From a virus, in the IMG/VR virus record IMGVR_UViG_3300018875_000064, positions 1 to 28,724 of that record: a stretch of DNA of 28,724 nt; one strand, written 5' to 3'. The notes under the pieces are model-generated. The model searched no databases and was not told the DNA's origin. It worked only from the letters and a program-made list of their open reading frames with translations. The position numbers were made by a program, and so were the translations under genes. Shown in pieces: positions 15,964 to 21,594 of the stretch. Each line of letters opens with the position of its first letter. Position 1 is the first letter of the stretch.

Positions 15964-16353
15964 TCAGAGAAATTTCCCAAAACCTTCAGCCATCCGCTCG
16001 CATATTTTACGAGCAATCTTATCAGCGTCATCAGTTGCCTTATCCATCCCAACAGTGACATGAATATCTGAATCGAAATCAGGTGAATGGTCATCTATTC
16101 CTAAATCCTTTTCAATGCTGTCACACACTTCATTCAATCTTTCGTCAACATGCTTTCCCTGGCTAGCAAGCAAACTGCACTTGCCTTCCTTCATCCGGAT
16201 CAGCCTATCCAGATATTCAATCTTTGCATGTATGTTTGCTCTTGGTTTGATATCGAACAATGGAGTAACCAGTTCAGGCTTACCATCCCGCAGCTCATCC
16301 GACGGGATTGGATTCTCAGACTTCCATTTCCTTTGGTCGTACCACTTAAACAT
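15964..16353 (-). CDS. Hypothetical phage protein (129 aa)
   Basis: This protein is unrecognised. I start it at the ATG at 16353, preceded by AAAGGGAGGACTCAAG; an upstream in-frame ATG at 16440 would overlap the neighbouring gene for nearly 100 bases. The N-terminus is polar and tryptophan-rich (MFKWYDQRKWKSENP). A middle helix follows with KIEYLDRLIRMKEGKCSLLA, and a C-terminal acidic-helical part contains SDIHVTVGMDKATDDADKIARKICERM. It overlaps the 81-aa gene by 8 bases. Its position between HNH nuclease and small terminase suggests a packaging accessory, but the sequence does not show it. Confidence 0.72.
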   Translation of the reverse strand: MFKWYDQRKWKSENPIPSDELRDGKPELVTPLFDIKPRANIHAKIEYLDRLIRMKEGKCSLLASQGKHVDERLNEVCDSIEKDLGIDDHSPDFDSDIHVTVGMDKATDDADKIARKICERMAEGFGKFL

Positions 16354-16591
16354 CTTGAGTCCTCCCTTTATCCAAGTGCGCAGTAAGCAGCCATCTTTCT
16401 TCTGGCTTGAAATCGCCAAGTAATCTGTCCTCACTGTCAACCCGAAGGCCGTCCTTCAATTGCCTTGTTGGATATCCGCAATATGCGTATGTCCATTCTC
16501 TTCTACGCAATCCGTTATCCTGGGCAATCTGTTCAGCTTCTGCAAGATTGGCAGCGGCAATGATGTATCTTTGAAATCCATTAGCATTCAA
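16346..16591 (-). CDS. Small hypothetical phage protein (81 aa)
   Basis: This 81-aa protein starts with TTG at 16591, with GTGAGGTGAG at proper distance. The sequence NGFQRYIIAAANLAEAEQIAQDNGLRR, with an alternating pattern of strand then helix, resembles small alpha/beta phage proteins in which AEAEQIA marks a helix. No function is known to me. It ends inside the next gene with an 8-base overlap, so both are probably translated together. It lies downstream of a terminator hairpin (16621-16647), which means readthrough, antitermination or its own promoter must supply it. Confidence 0.68.
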   Translation of the reverse strand: MNANGFQRYIIAAANLAEAEQIAQDNGLRRREWTYAYCGYPTRQLKDGLRVDSEDRLLGDFKPEERWLLTAHLDKGRTQDV

Positions 16592-16620
16592 TCTAGCTCA
16601 CCTCACGGTTAATATTGTTC

Positions 16621-16647
16621 AAAATAAAAAGCCGCCCATTGAGCGAC
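16621..16647 (-). terminator. Intrinsic terminator behind 47-aa gene
   Basis: GTCGCTC, loop AAT, GGGCGGC and TTTTTATTTT on the minus strand form a seven-pair stem with two G-U pairs. It begins right after the stop codon of the 47-aa gene. Confidence 0.75.
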
Positions 16648-16791
16648 TCAATCTATCCCTATGAACGTTTCCCCGTCTTCTGTCATCTGCTGAATCGACA
16701 GCACCTCATAATACGAACCGTCATATTCCAACTTCACCGGAAGGGTTTCATCATACTGGCTTAGCTTCTCGATCAGTTCTTTAATAGTCAA
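16648..16791 (-). CDS. Small phage protein (47 aa), TTG start
   Basis: A short open frame runs from TTG at 16791, with AAAGGAG nine bases before it, and encodes MTIKELIEKLSQYDETLPV followed by KLEYDGSYYEVLSIQQM. The pattern of an IKELIEKLSQYDE helix followed by V-x-L-x-Y strands is common in small phage proteins of this kind, often annotated hypothetical. A terminator starts immediately after its stop, which supports a real gene. Function is not known. Confidence 0.72.
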   Translation of the reverse strand: MTIKELIEKLSQYDETLPVKLEYDGSYYEVLSIQQMTEDGETFIGID

Positions 16792-16821
16792 ACCTCTCAG
16801 CTCCTTTGCCTGATTATCGCA

Positions 16822-17505
16822 TCACGGCTGATATTGTTCAAACCATTTATCGATGTATCCACGCCATTCATCCCGGCGATACTTCCGGTCCTCGTCCACT
16901 TCCAGACGCGCCAGGCATTCCTCCCGGCTGACATCGCAAAATATCAACTCGGCTCCCAAGTCATCTGCCAACCGTTCGCGCTTTCGCTTATCGGCATAGC
17001 CTCCGACAATCCAGGCGCTGCGCCACTTACCATAGCGCGTCTTGATGTTGTCAATCAGCATATTGTGAATGCCCCTAACGTTTGTCAGGAGGTTATCCGG
17101 CTTATCAAAGAAAGGAAGCATTGAGACAGCCGCATATAGCCGGTCCATATCGATGACGATATCTCCGCGCATCATGTGCTGCCGAACATACTCTTCATGT
17201 CCAGCCAGCGGCGGACCATAAACGATATAGACGCCCTTCTCAGTCTGATAACCGAATCGGCCGTGAATCTCATTGTGGCATTCGTGGTGAACAACTAAAA
17301 TGTTCTCGGGATTCAGTGCGATGTTTACGTCATGAACGTTCTCTGGCGTCAGTTCAATGATGTGATGTAGGGTCAGCTCGCTTGAGTTAATCACATATTT
17401 TCCACAGTGTTCACATCGAAGCCCACGCTCCCCGATCACAACCAGGCGAAACTTCTGCCATGCTTCACTGGCGTAAAAGCTCTTCAGGACTGCGTATTTA
17501 GCCAT
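16822..17505 (-). CDS. HNH endonuclease fused to degenerate P-loop domain
   Basis: This 227-aa protein has two parts. Residues 1-85 are an HNH nuclease: zinc cysteines C31-x2-C34, the LTLHHI motif (His47, His48), the NPENILVVHHECH motif (Asn69, His73, His74, Cys76) and His81. Residues 92-227 look like a nucleotide kinase-type P-loop fold: VYIVYGPPLAGH at 92-103, then GDIVIDMDRL at 114-123 and a C-terminal arginine-rich lid (DVSREECLARLEVDEDRKYRRDEW). The P-loop has His-Glu where Lys-Ser/Thr is expected, so ATP binding is doubtful. HNH proteins beside terminase genes are known to support cos cleavage by HK97-like terminases. It is separated from the XtmA-like gene by a single base. Confidence 0.88.
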   Translation of the reverse strand: MAKYAVLKSFYASEAWQKFRLVVIGERGLRCEHCGKYVINSSELTLHHIIELTPENVHDVNIALNPENILVVHHECHNEIHGRFGYQTEKGVYIVYGPPLAGHEEYVRQHMMRGDIVIDMDRLYAAVSMLPFFDKPDNLLTNVRGIHNMLIDNIKTRYGKWRSAWIVGGYADKRKRERLADDLGAELIFCDVSREECLARLEVDEDRKYRRDEWRGYIDKWFEQYQP

Positions 17506-17506
17506 A

Positions 17507-18244
17507 TCACCATTCCTTTGCTTGCATTTCCTTGACTCGTGCCTTCAGCAGGTCCATTTCAGCTCTACGCTTCTCGCTGATCTCTGAAGGGTCGGCTTGC
17601 CGAAGCATCTCATCATACTGGCGAATCAATGACCGTAATTCCCGCATCGCGCTGGCCTGGGATGTCAGTGCCTTGGCTTGCTTGTCCCATGCGTGCTGGA
17701 TATCGTATTCTTCTTCGATATACGTCGGAACAATATCGTATACCCTGTCCTCGCCATTGACTTTCTCTTTCACGACTTCCATTTGGCGCTTCTGCTTTTT
17801 TATCACCTTCGTTTCATCTTCCTTGCTTTGAACGAACATGATCTTTTGAGCACGCAAAATATTCGTGATCTTGATTTGTATCATCCCGACCATAATATCT
17901 AACGGACTCATCTCAGCTGCACCGTCGAAAATTTCTCTTGTTTCCTCATCATCCGGTAAAAACTTGCGGAATAGGCCATGCTTCACAGCATGATCATTTC
18001 CCTTTGGTCCGCCTGGACCGCCCTTATTTCCGACGGCATTTTTATTTCCTATCGGAGCGCCGACTTTACCCGGAAGCAATGGAGTCTTATCCCATTCATC
18101 GAGACACTTCCACTTGCGGACAAGGGCTGCCGAGATCCCTAACTGATCGGCAATCTCTTTAGGCTTCTTTTTCCGACCGCTGGCGAGCCATATTTTCTTA
18201 GCCTTTTTCCTTAATTCACTTGGCGGCCTCGACACTTCAAACAC
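17507..18244 (-). CDS. PBSX XtmA-like terminase small subunit
   Basis: This 245-aa protein carries the PBSX small-terminase N-terminal domain: a helix-turn-helix with KPKEIADQLGISAALVRKW at about 27-45, then GAPIGNKNAVGNKGGPGGPKGNDHA at about 62-87, a glycine/asparagine linker that marks this family. A helical centre with RAQKIMFVQSKED (about 132-144) and a coiled-coil C-terminus (RAEMDLLKARVKEMQAKEW) follow. In PBSX, XtmA and XtmB work together on DNA recognition and cutting. Here a P27-type small subunit is coupled to the large terminase instead, so this protein may be a second DNA-recognition subunit. The start GTG at 18244 follows AGGAGGTGGG. Confidence 0.85.
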   Translation of the reverse strand: MFEVSRPPSELRKKAKKIWLASGRKKKPKEIADQLGISAALVRKWKCLDEWDKTPLLPGKVGAPIGNKNAVGNKGGPGGPKGNDHAVKHGLFRKFLPDDEETREIFDGAAEMSPLDIMVGMIQIKITNILRAQKIMFVQSKEDETKVIKKQKRQMEVVKEKVNGEDRVYDIVPTYIEEEYDIQHAWDKQAKALTSQASAMRELRSLIRQYDEMLRQADPSEISEKRRAEMDLLKARVKEMQAKEW

Positions 18245-18495
18245 CCCACCTCCTGATAATTGAGTTGGTTTTCACACTATACAAAAGTAAGTGTTAGAAA
18301 TTGATCAAAATCAACTGGAAAAAAGGTTTTCTTCACGAGGGCCGAAATGCCCGTTTTTAACTAAAAAATGGCTTTTGAATTCTTTATAATATATATTCTC
18401 CGGAATTGAGGAAGCAGGGTTTCATTCACATGTCATAAGGACTTTTTTCGTTCCTCTATTTGTGAATTCACGATTACCATATTGAACGGAATTCA
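18245..18495. other. A+T-rich non-coding gap with GTGAAT repeats
   Basis: This 251-bp gap lies between the tyrosine recombinase and the XtmA-like gene. It holds the palindrome GTGAATTCAC (18462-18471), further copies of GTGAAT at 18424-18429 and 18491-18496 on the minus strand, an A+T-rich tract around 18375-18405 and a GGGC-GCCC hairpin at about 18340-18355. Candidate roles are a binding site for the small terminase, recombination site or promoter; the sequence does not decide between them. I see no convincing -35/-10 pair, only TATAGT near 18278 without a good partner. Confidence 0.4.
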
Positions 18496-19056
18496 CTACA
18501 GCTGGAAGCGGTCTAAGGCGTCGTCTAGGGTGTCCTGCTTGATCCCTAAGTACCTTAACGTGATGTTTTGATCACTGTGATTAAACAGGTCCATTAGTAA
18601 CGCTATATCCTTTTCTCGTTGATAGAAATGATACCCAAACGTTTTGCGAAGTGAATGCGTTCCAATCTCGGGAATTGATAGCTCGTTCGCAGCACCTTTC
18701 AGAATCTTATAGGCCATGCTTGTGTCAATCGGTTCGTTGGCATGTCCTGTCTTATGCTTCCGGCTGCGTCCTGTGAACAAGTATTCTGTATCGGGTTTTC
18801 CGCGAATGTAGTGATCCAGGGCTTCGCGCAAAGAAGGATTAATTTTGATCTTTTTCTGTTTGCCCGTCTTCTTCTCTACGATGTTGATGTAAGGTCCTCG
18901 TACATCTCCAACTTGCAAAGGCAATATATCCGAGATGCGGAGGCCTGTATTGATCCCTATCATCACGAACACATAATCGCGTTCGTTCTTCTGGTATAGA
19001 TAATTCTTTAAACGCTGCAGCTGCTTCGTATCACGGATCGGTTGTACAAATTTCAT
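18496..19056 (-). CDS. Tyrosine recombinase, catalytic domain only
   Basis: This 186-aa protein has the full tyrosine recombinase catalytic set: Arg40 in NTGLRISD, Lys66 near KKTGKQKK, His134 and Arg137 in THSLRKT, His160 in FNHSD and the nucleophile Tyr169 in LRYLGI. Only a short helical lead precedes Arg40, so the core-binding domain that holds DNA in full-size integrases is missing. Similar small recombinases occur beside terminase genes in phages of Bacillota, away from the integration locus. Since a serine integrase is present at the other end, this enzyme is probably not the main integrase. It may resolve dimers or cut at a site near the packaging region. GGGAGG precedes the ATG. Confidence 0.92.
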   Translation of the reverse strand: MKFVQPIRDTKQLQRLKNYLYQKNERDYVFVMIGINTGLRISDILPLQVGDVRGPYINIVEKKTGKQKKIKINPSLREALDHYIRGKPDTEYLFTGRSRKHKTGHANEPIDTSMAYKILKGAANELSIPEIGTHSLRKTFGYHFYQREKDIALLMDLFNHSDQNITLRYLGIKQDTLDDALDRFQL

Positions 19057-19075
19057 TCAAGCTATCACCTCCCTT

Positions 19076-19106
19076 GAAAAAGAAATACCGCCCCCGAAGG
19101 AGCGGC
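19076..19106 (-). terminator. Intrinsic terminator with TTCG loop before recombinase gene
   Basis: GCCGCTCC, loop TTCG, GGGGCGGT and ATTTCTTTTTC on the minus strand form a stem of eight pairs with two G-U pairs, closed by the stable TTCG loop. It ends the structured non-coding region between arpU and the tyrosine recombinase gene. Confidence 0.85.
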
Positions 19107-19362
19107 TATATAGGAGAAATGGTTATGAAACCCGTTGTCATTAGGCCTTGATAGGAATCGAACCTATCCAATCCATGAGGCCATGAAGAATCCGTATTTC
19201 TATCCCGCCCGGATGGAGCGGTTCGGGGCATCGAACCCCACCTCACACCGAACCCTTGACGATGAACGTCTAAGGATGAATCGCTTCATCCCACAGCGCG
19301 GCCGAGTTCCTACCGCGATAACGGGCAGTAGGCACACCGGAGAGGCGAATTCCTCTCTATGT
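19076..19362 (-). ncRNA. Candidate structured late leader RNA
   Basis: This region has no gene with a ribosome binding site, yet between the candidate late promoter and the TTCG-loop terminator it is dense in stems on the minus strand. A perfect hairpin GGATGAA-GCGA-TTCATCC with a GNRA loop lies at 19274-19291, and GACG-TTCAT-CGTC at 19258-19270. Two stems with TTCGAT loops lie at 19224-19240 and 19150-19168. The TTCGAT stems look like tRNA T-arms, 73 bases apart, but no complete tRNA can be folded. The transcript would be about 290 nt. It may be a free RNA or a leader whose terminator must be overcome for late genes; both are inference. Confidence 0.4.
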
Positions 19363-19370
19363 GCCTACTG
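19326..19370. repeat. 45-bp near-perfect inverted repeat
   Basis: CAGTAGGCACA pairs perfectly with TGTGCCTACTG, enclosing GAGAGG-AATTCG-CCTCTC with two or three unpaired bases between the arms. It is the largest hairpin in the window and overlaps the candidate late promoter start. As DNA it could be a protein or recombination site, and as RNA a 5' stem. Confidence 0.85.
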
Positions 19371-19433
19371 TATAACTGATCAACCGCCACTTTTGCGCCA
19401 AGTCACCGTCATAGTACCGTCATTTTACCGCCA
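19369..19433 (-). promoter_or_regulatory. Candidate ArpU-activated late promoter with 11-bp iterons
   Basis: On the minus strand five heptamers lie with exactly four bases between them, starting five bases behind the arpU stop: TGGCGGT, TGACGGT, TGACGGT, TGGCGCA and TGGCGGT (plus-strand positions 19427, 19416, 19405, 19394 and 19383 as left ends). Eight bases later is TATACA (19374-19369), a fair -10. No -35 matches at the right distance because the repeats occupy it. That suits a promoter that depends on an activator. ArpU/RinA-type late regulators are known to act on sites before the packaging genes. Confidence 0.65.
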
Positions 19434-19438
19434 CATTT

Positions 19439-19822
19439 TCATATGATTCCGCATAGCTTCAGATGTTCAGCAATGGTATCCACTCCTGTGGCGATTCGCC
19501 GGTCTATCGTTCGTTCACTTCTTTGCTCGGACCAAAATAGGTTAACCGTTCTTGCATACTTCTGTCCTTTCAAGTATCGATGCTCGAAAATTCGCTTTAC
19601 TTCATCATCTAAGATAAGGGCGAATGCTGTATTGATTTCCTCTACAATCTTTCCCCAGCTGGCATATACCTGTTGCTGCTTTTCCGTCAACTCTGATTTT
19701 TGCCCGAGTGCGTTTACCGTCACGCGCATTTTGGGATACCTTTTCAGTAAAGACTTAACGGCTTGGCGTTCGGCATCGGTAATACTCGGGAATAATTCCA
19801 TTTGCTCTACCGACTCCCCCAT
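19439..19822 (-). CDS. arpU: ArpU-family late transcription activator
   Basis: This 127-aa protein is of the ArpU/RinA/LtrC superfamily of activators that switch on packaging and lysis genes in phages of Gram-positive bacteria. The C-terminal half carries a sigma-factor-like helix-turn-helix: RIFEHRYLKGQKYARTVNLFW then SERTIDRRIATGVDTIAEHL, like ArpU. The N-terminus is a helical MELFPSITDAERQAVKSLLKRYPK with a central helical linker. AAAGGAG precedes the ATG with a seven-base gap. The gene ends five bases before a series of 11-bp repeats that are likely its binding site, so it would control the terminase and structural genes downstream. Confidence 0.9.
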   Translation of the reverse strand: MGESVEQMELFPSITDAERQAVKSLLKRYPKMRVTVNALGQKSELTEKQQQVYASWGKIVEEINTAFALILDDEVKRIFEHRYLKGQKYARTVNLFWSEQRSERTIDRRIATGVDTIAEHLKLCGII

Positions 19823-19836
19823 AGGCCGGCTCCTTT

Positions 19837-20157
19837 CTATTTATGGGATCCCATAATCTCGTTTTCATAAAGCTGATCTTTTATCAAATGATAAGCATCT
19901 GTCCGATCATACAACGGGATAAAGCGGTGTTTATTGTCATTGGTCCCGGTACCAGCAGCTGCAGAATATCGAAAAGCTGATGGGCTTTCCCGTCCACTTT
20001 CCAAAATTGGAACCCCTAATACTTTGCATCTTGTTTTCGAGAGCAGGACTGCGAAAGAGTATGGTTCATCTGTCCAACGGTCACTTCTTGGGATGTAATA
20101 AGGTAAACCCGTCTCTAAAACTTCCTGCTTAGTAAACCAACCTTTTTCATTAGGCAA
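19837..20157 (-). CDS. Hypothetical phage protein (106 aa)
   Basis: This protein is unrecognised. It starts with TTG at 20157 behind GGGGATGATC. The first half has aromatic residues in GWFTKQEVLETGLPYYIPRSDRWTDEPY, suggesting a compact fold, followed by KVLGVPILE and a polar stretch with ESPSAFRYSAAAGTGTNDN that reads like a flexible loop. The end is FIPLYDRTDAYHLIKDQL. It precedes arpU by 14 bases in the same operon. Confidence 0.7.
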   Translation of the reverse strand: MPNEKGWFTKQEVLETGLPYYIPRSDRWTDEPYSFAVLLSKTRCKVLGVPILESGRESPSAFRYSAAAGTGTNDNKHRFIPLYDRTDAYHLIKDQLYENEIMGSHK

Positions 20158-20173
20158 TTAGATCATCCCCGTT

Positions 20174-20374
20174 CTACGATATTGCTTCGCTGAGAACTTC
20201 GTTAGCAAAAGATTCAATCTTAATCCACCGCAAGGCGCCTTCATTACCCTTTCGATCGATCGGAACGTACCCGGCATGATATCTACCATCTTTTCTTTCT
20301 ATTTTTACAAGCCGACGCTGTCCTCCATTTTGCGTGACATAGGTCCGGCCAACTTTGATTAAATTGACTTTCAT
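20174..20374 (-). CDS. Small hypothetical phage protein (66 aa)
   Basis: This 66-aa basic protein starts MKVNLIKVGRTYVTQNGGQRRLVKIER, alternating hydrophobic and charged residues as in a small beta barrel, then GYVPIDRKGNEGALRWIKIESFANEV. The pattern ITVGRTYxxxGGxxRxVxxI is common in small phage proteins with SH3-like folds. AGGGAGGACGAAGG precedes the ATG. Function is not known. Confidence 0.72.
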   Translation of the reverse strand: MKVNLIKVGRTYVTQNGGQRRLVKIERKDGRYHAGYVPIDRKGNEGALRWIKIESFANEVLSEAIS

Positions 20375-20399
20375 CCTTCGTCCTCCCTGTATTTGATAA

Positions 20400-20416
20400 G
20401 GAGGGTTAACCCCTCC
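20400..20416. repeat. Inverted repeat between small early genes
   Basis: GGAGGG-TTAAC-CCCTCC forms a six-pair hairpin between the 83-aa and 66-aa genes. No T-tract follows on the minus strand. It may be an mRNA processing or stability element. Confidence 0.4.
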
Positions 20417-20428
20417 CTGATTTGTTCA

Positions 20429-20680
20429 TTATCTAGACACCCAGGCGAATCCCCGGCCGTTCCGCCCAGGATCTTCAATTACATACGCTAACCCCTTTCT
20501 GACGAATGGATCTGGATCGATTCGAAGCATGCCGAACCTTGTTGATATCATTCGGTACTTCGCAATCGGTGCATCTGCACACACGACCATTTTGAGACGT
20601 TCGATTCTGCATCCCTTATGGATCAGGAAATCAAGCGCGTCATGGATCATCTGCTCTGCTTTCGGAACCAAGGTACTCAT
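20429..20680 (-). CDS. Small hypothetical phage protein (83 aa)
   Basis: This 83-aa protein is unrecognised. It overlaps the DUF3102 gene stop by one base (TAATG). The N-terminal helix PKAEQMIHDALDFLIHKG, then a cysteine, RLKMVVCADAPIAKYRM and a C-terminal GLAYVIEDPGRNGRGF with glycines suggest a small alpha/beta fold. Nothing points to a function beyond coupling to the DUF3102 protein. Confidence 0.72.
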   Translation of the reverse strand: MSTLVPKAEQMIHDALDFLIHKGCRIERLKMVVCADAPIAKYRMISTRFGMLRIDPDPFVRKGLAYVIEDPGRNGRGFAWVSR

Positions 20681-21594
20681 TACAGTTTTTCCTTCATTCT
20701 TTCAAGAAGGCCGGTAACTGCATTTTGATATTTTTCATGTTCCTCTGGTGCCGTTGTTTTGATCTCGTAGAGAGCCCCTAGCAAATTGTCGAAATCCCTG
20801 ACCACCGTTTCGAAGCAGACGGCAAACTTTGCCATGGCCTTGTTTTCATTTCGCTTGATTTGTTCTTTGAGCTTGGCCAGCTCTTGCTCGACTTCTGCAG
20901 GAATCTTTTCGATCACCTGGACCTCTTTTTCCGGTACGTCGATAGGCTTGGCTTTAAGCAGCTTTTCCATTTCTTTAATTTTCTTTTTGGTGTCGACTAG
21001 TTCCGCCTCAGTTTGATTAAGCTTGATCTGGATCTCAGCTGCTTGTTCATCCTGCCCGTTTTTCATTGCCACCTCGATCTCGGCTTTATACCTTTCGGCC
21101 AACTCATGGTTCATGGCGTTCTGCTGCTGCATCTCTTGAAGGCTAGATTCAAGCTTCTCTCGTGCCAAACGTTCATACTCGGCTTTCTTGTTCGCCTTCT
21201 CGAGCTGTCTTTCTAGTTCCTTTTTCTCTTTGATGACCGCCTGCAGCTCTCGCGTCGATAATTCCGTTACATTGTTCTCTTGGACAAATGATTCTCGCTC
21301 CTCTGCCGGGACCGACAGTAGCGCGACCGCTTGGGTATAGCTTAAATTTGCAAGCGCTTGGGAATTTGCGTATTCCTCTGATATACGCATGAAGTTGTTA
21401 GCCGTTGACTGTTTGTAATTCACATTTTCTTGCAGCCAATTTCCCCATTCGCCATGAGCCACCAGTTCCTTGGCTTCCTTCAATTTCTTCCCGATCTCAA
21501 TTGCCGAATTTAAAACATACTGTCTTGCTTGCTGGTCAATGGACCGAATTTCAGCAGCTATCACATCTGGCGAACGCAACATGACCTGTGTCAT
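20680..21594 (-). CDS. DUF3102 protein with long coiled coil
   Basis: This 304-aa protein starts at ATGA overlapping the PcfJ-like gene, with GGAGG upstream. Residues 1-125 match the DUF3102 domain: a helical region with GKKLKEAKELVAHGEWGNW and STANNFMRISEEYANSQ, then a second helical motif with YTQAVALLSVPAEERESFV. This kind of domain resembles ParB/KorB-like DNA-binding helices. Residues 130-240 are a long charged coiled coil (KKELERQLEKANKKAEYERL and similar). A short helical end follows. Such proteins are frequent in phages and mobile elements near PcfJ. A DNA-binding or partition-like role is likely, but the exact one is not known. Confidence 0.85.
   Translation of the reverse strand: MTQVMLRSPDVIAAEIRSIDQQARQYVLNSAIEIGKKLKEAKELVAHGEWGNWLQENVNYKQSTANNFMRISEEYANSQALANLSYTQAVALLSVPAEERESFVQENNVTELSTRELQAVIKEKKELERQLEKANKKAEYERLAREKLESSLQEMQQQNAMNHELAERYKAEIEVAMKNGQDEQAAEIQIKLNQTEAELVDTKKKIKEMEKLLKAKPIDVPEKEVQVIEKIPAEVEQELAKLKEQIKRNENKAMAKFAVCFETVVRDFDNLLGALYEIKTTAPEEHEKYQNAVTGLLERMKEKL

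Noticed and set aside
19203-19292. A 29-codon leader peptide (minus strand, start near 19290)
   Set aside because: It has no ribosome binding site and overlaps the stem structures; its codons follow the stem sequence, as with translated structural RNA.
19141-19340. A complete tRNA gene (or two) on the minus strand
   Set aside because: T-arm-like stems are real, but neither acceptor stem nor D-arm nor a seven-base anticodon loop on a five-pair stem can be formed at proper distances. I keep it as tRNA-like structure only.
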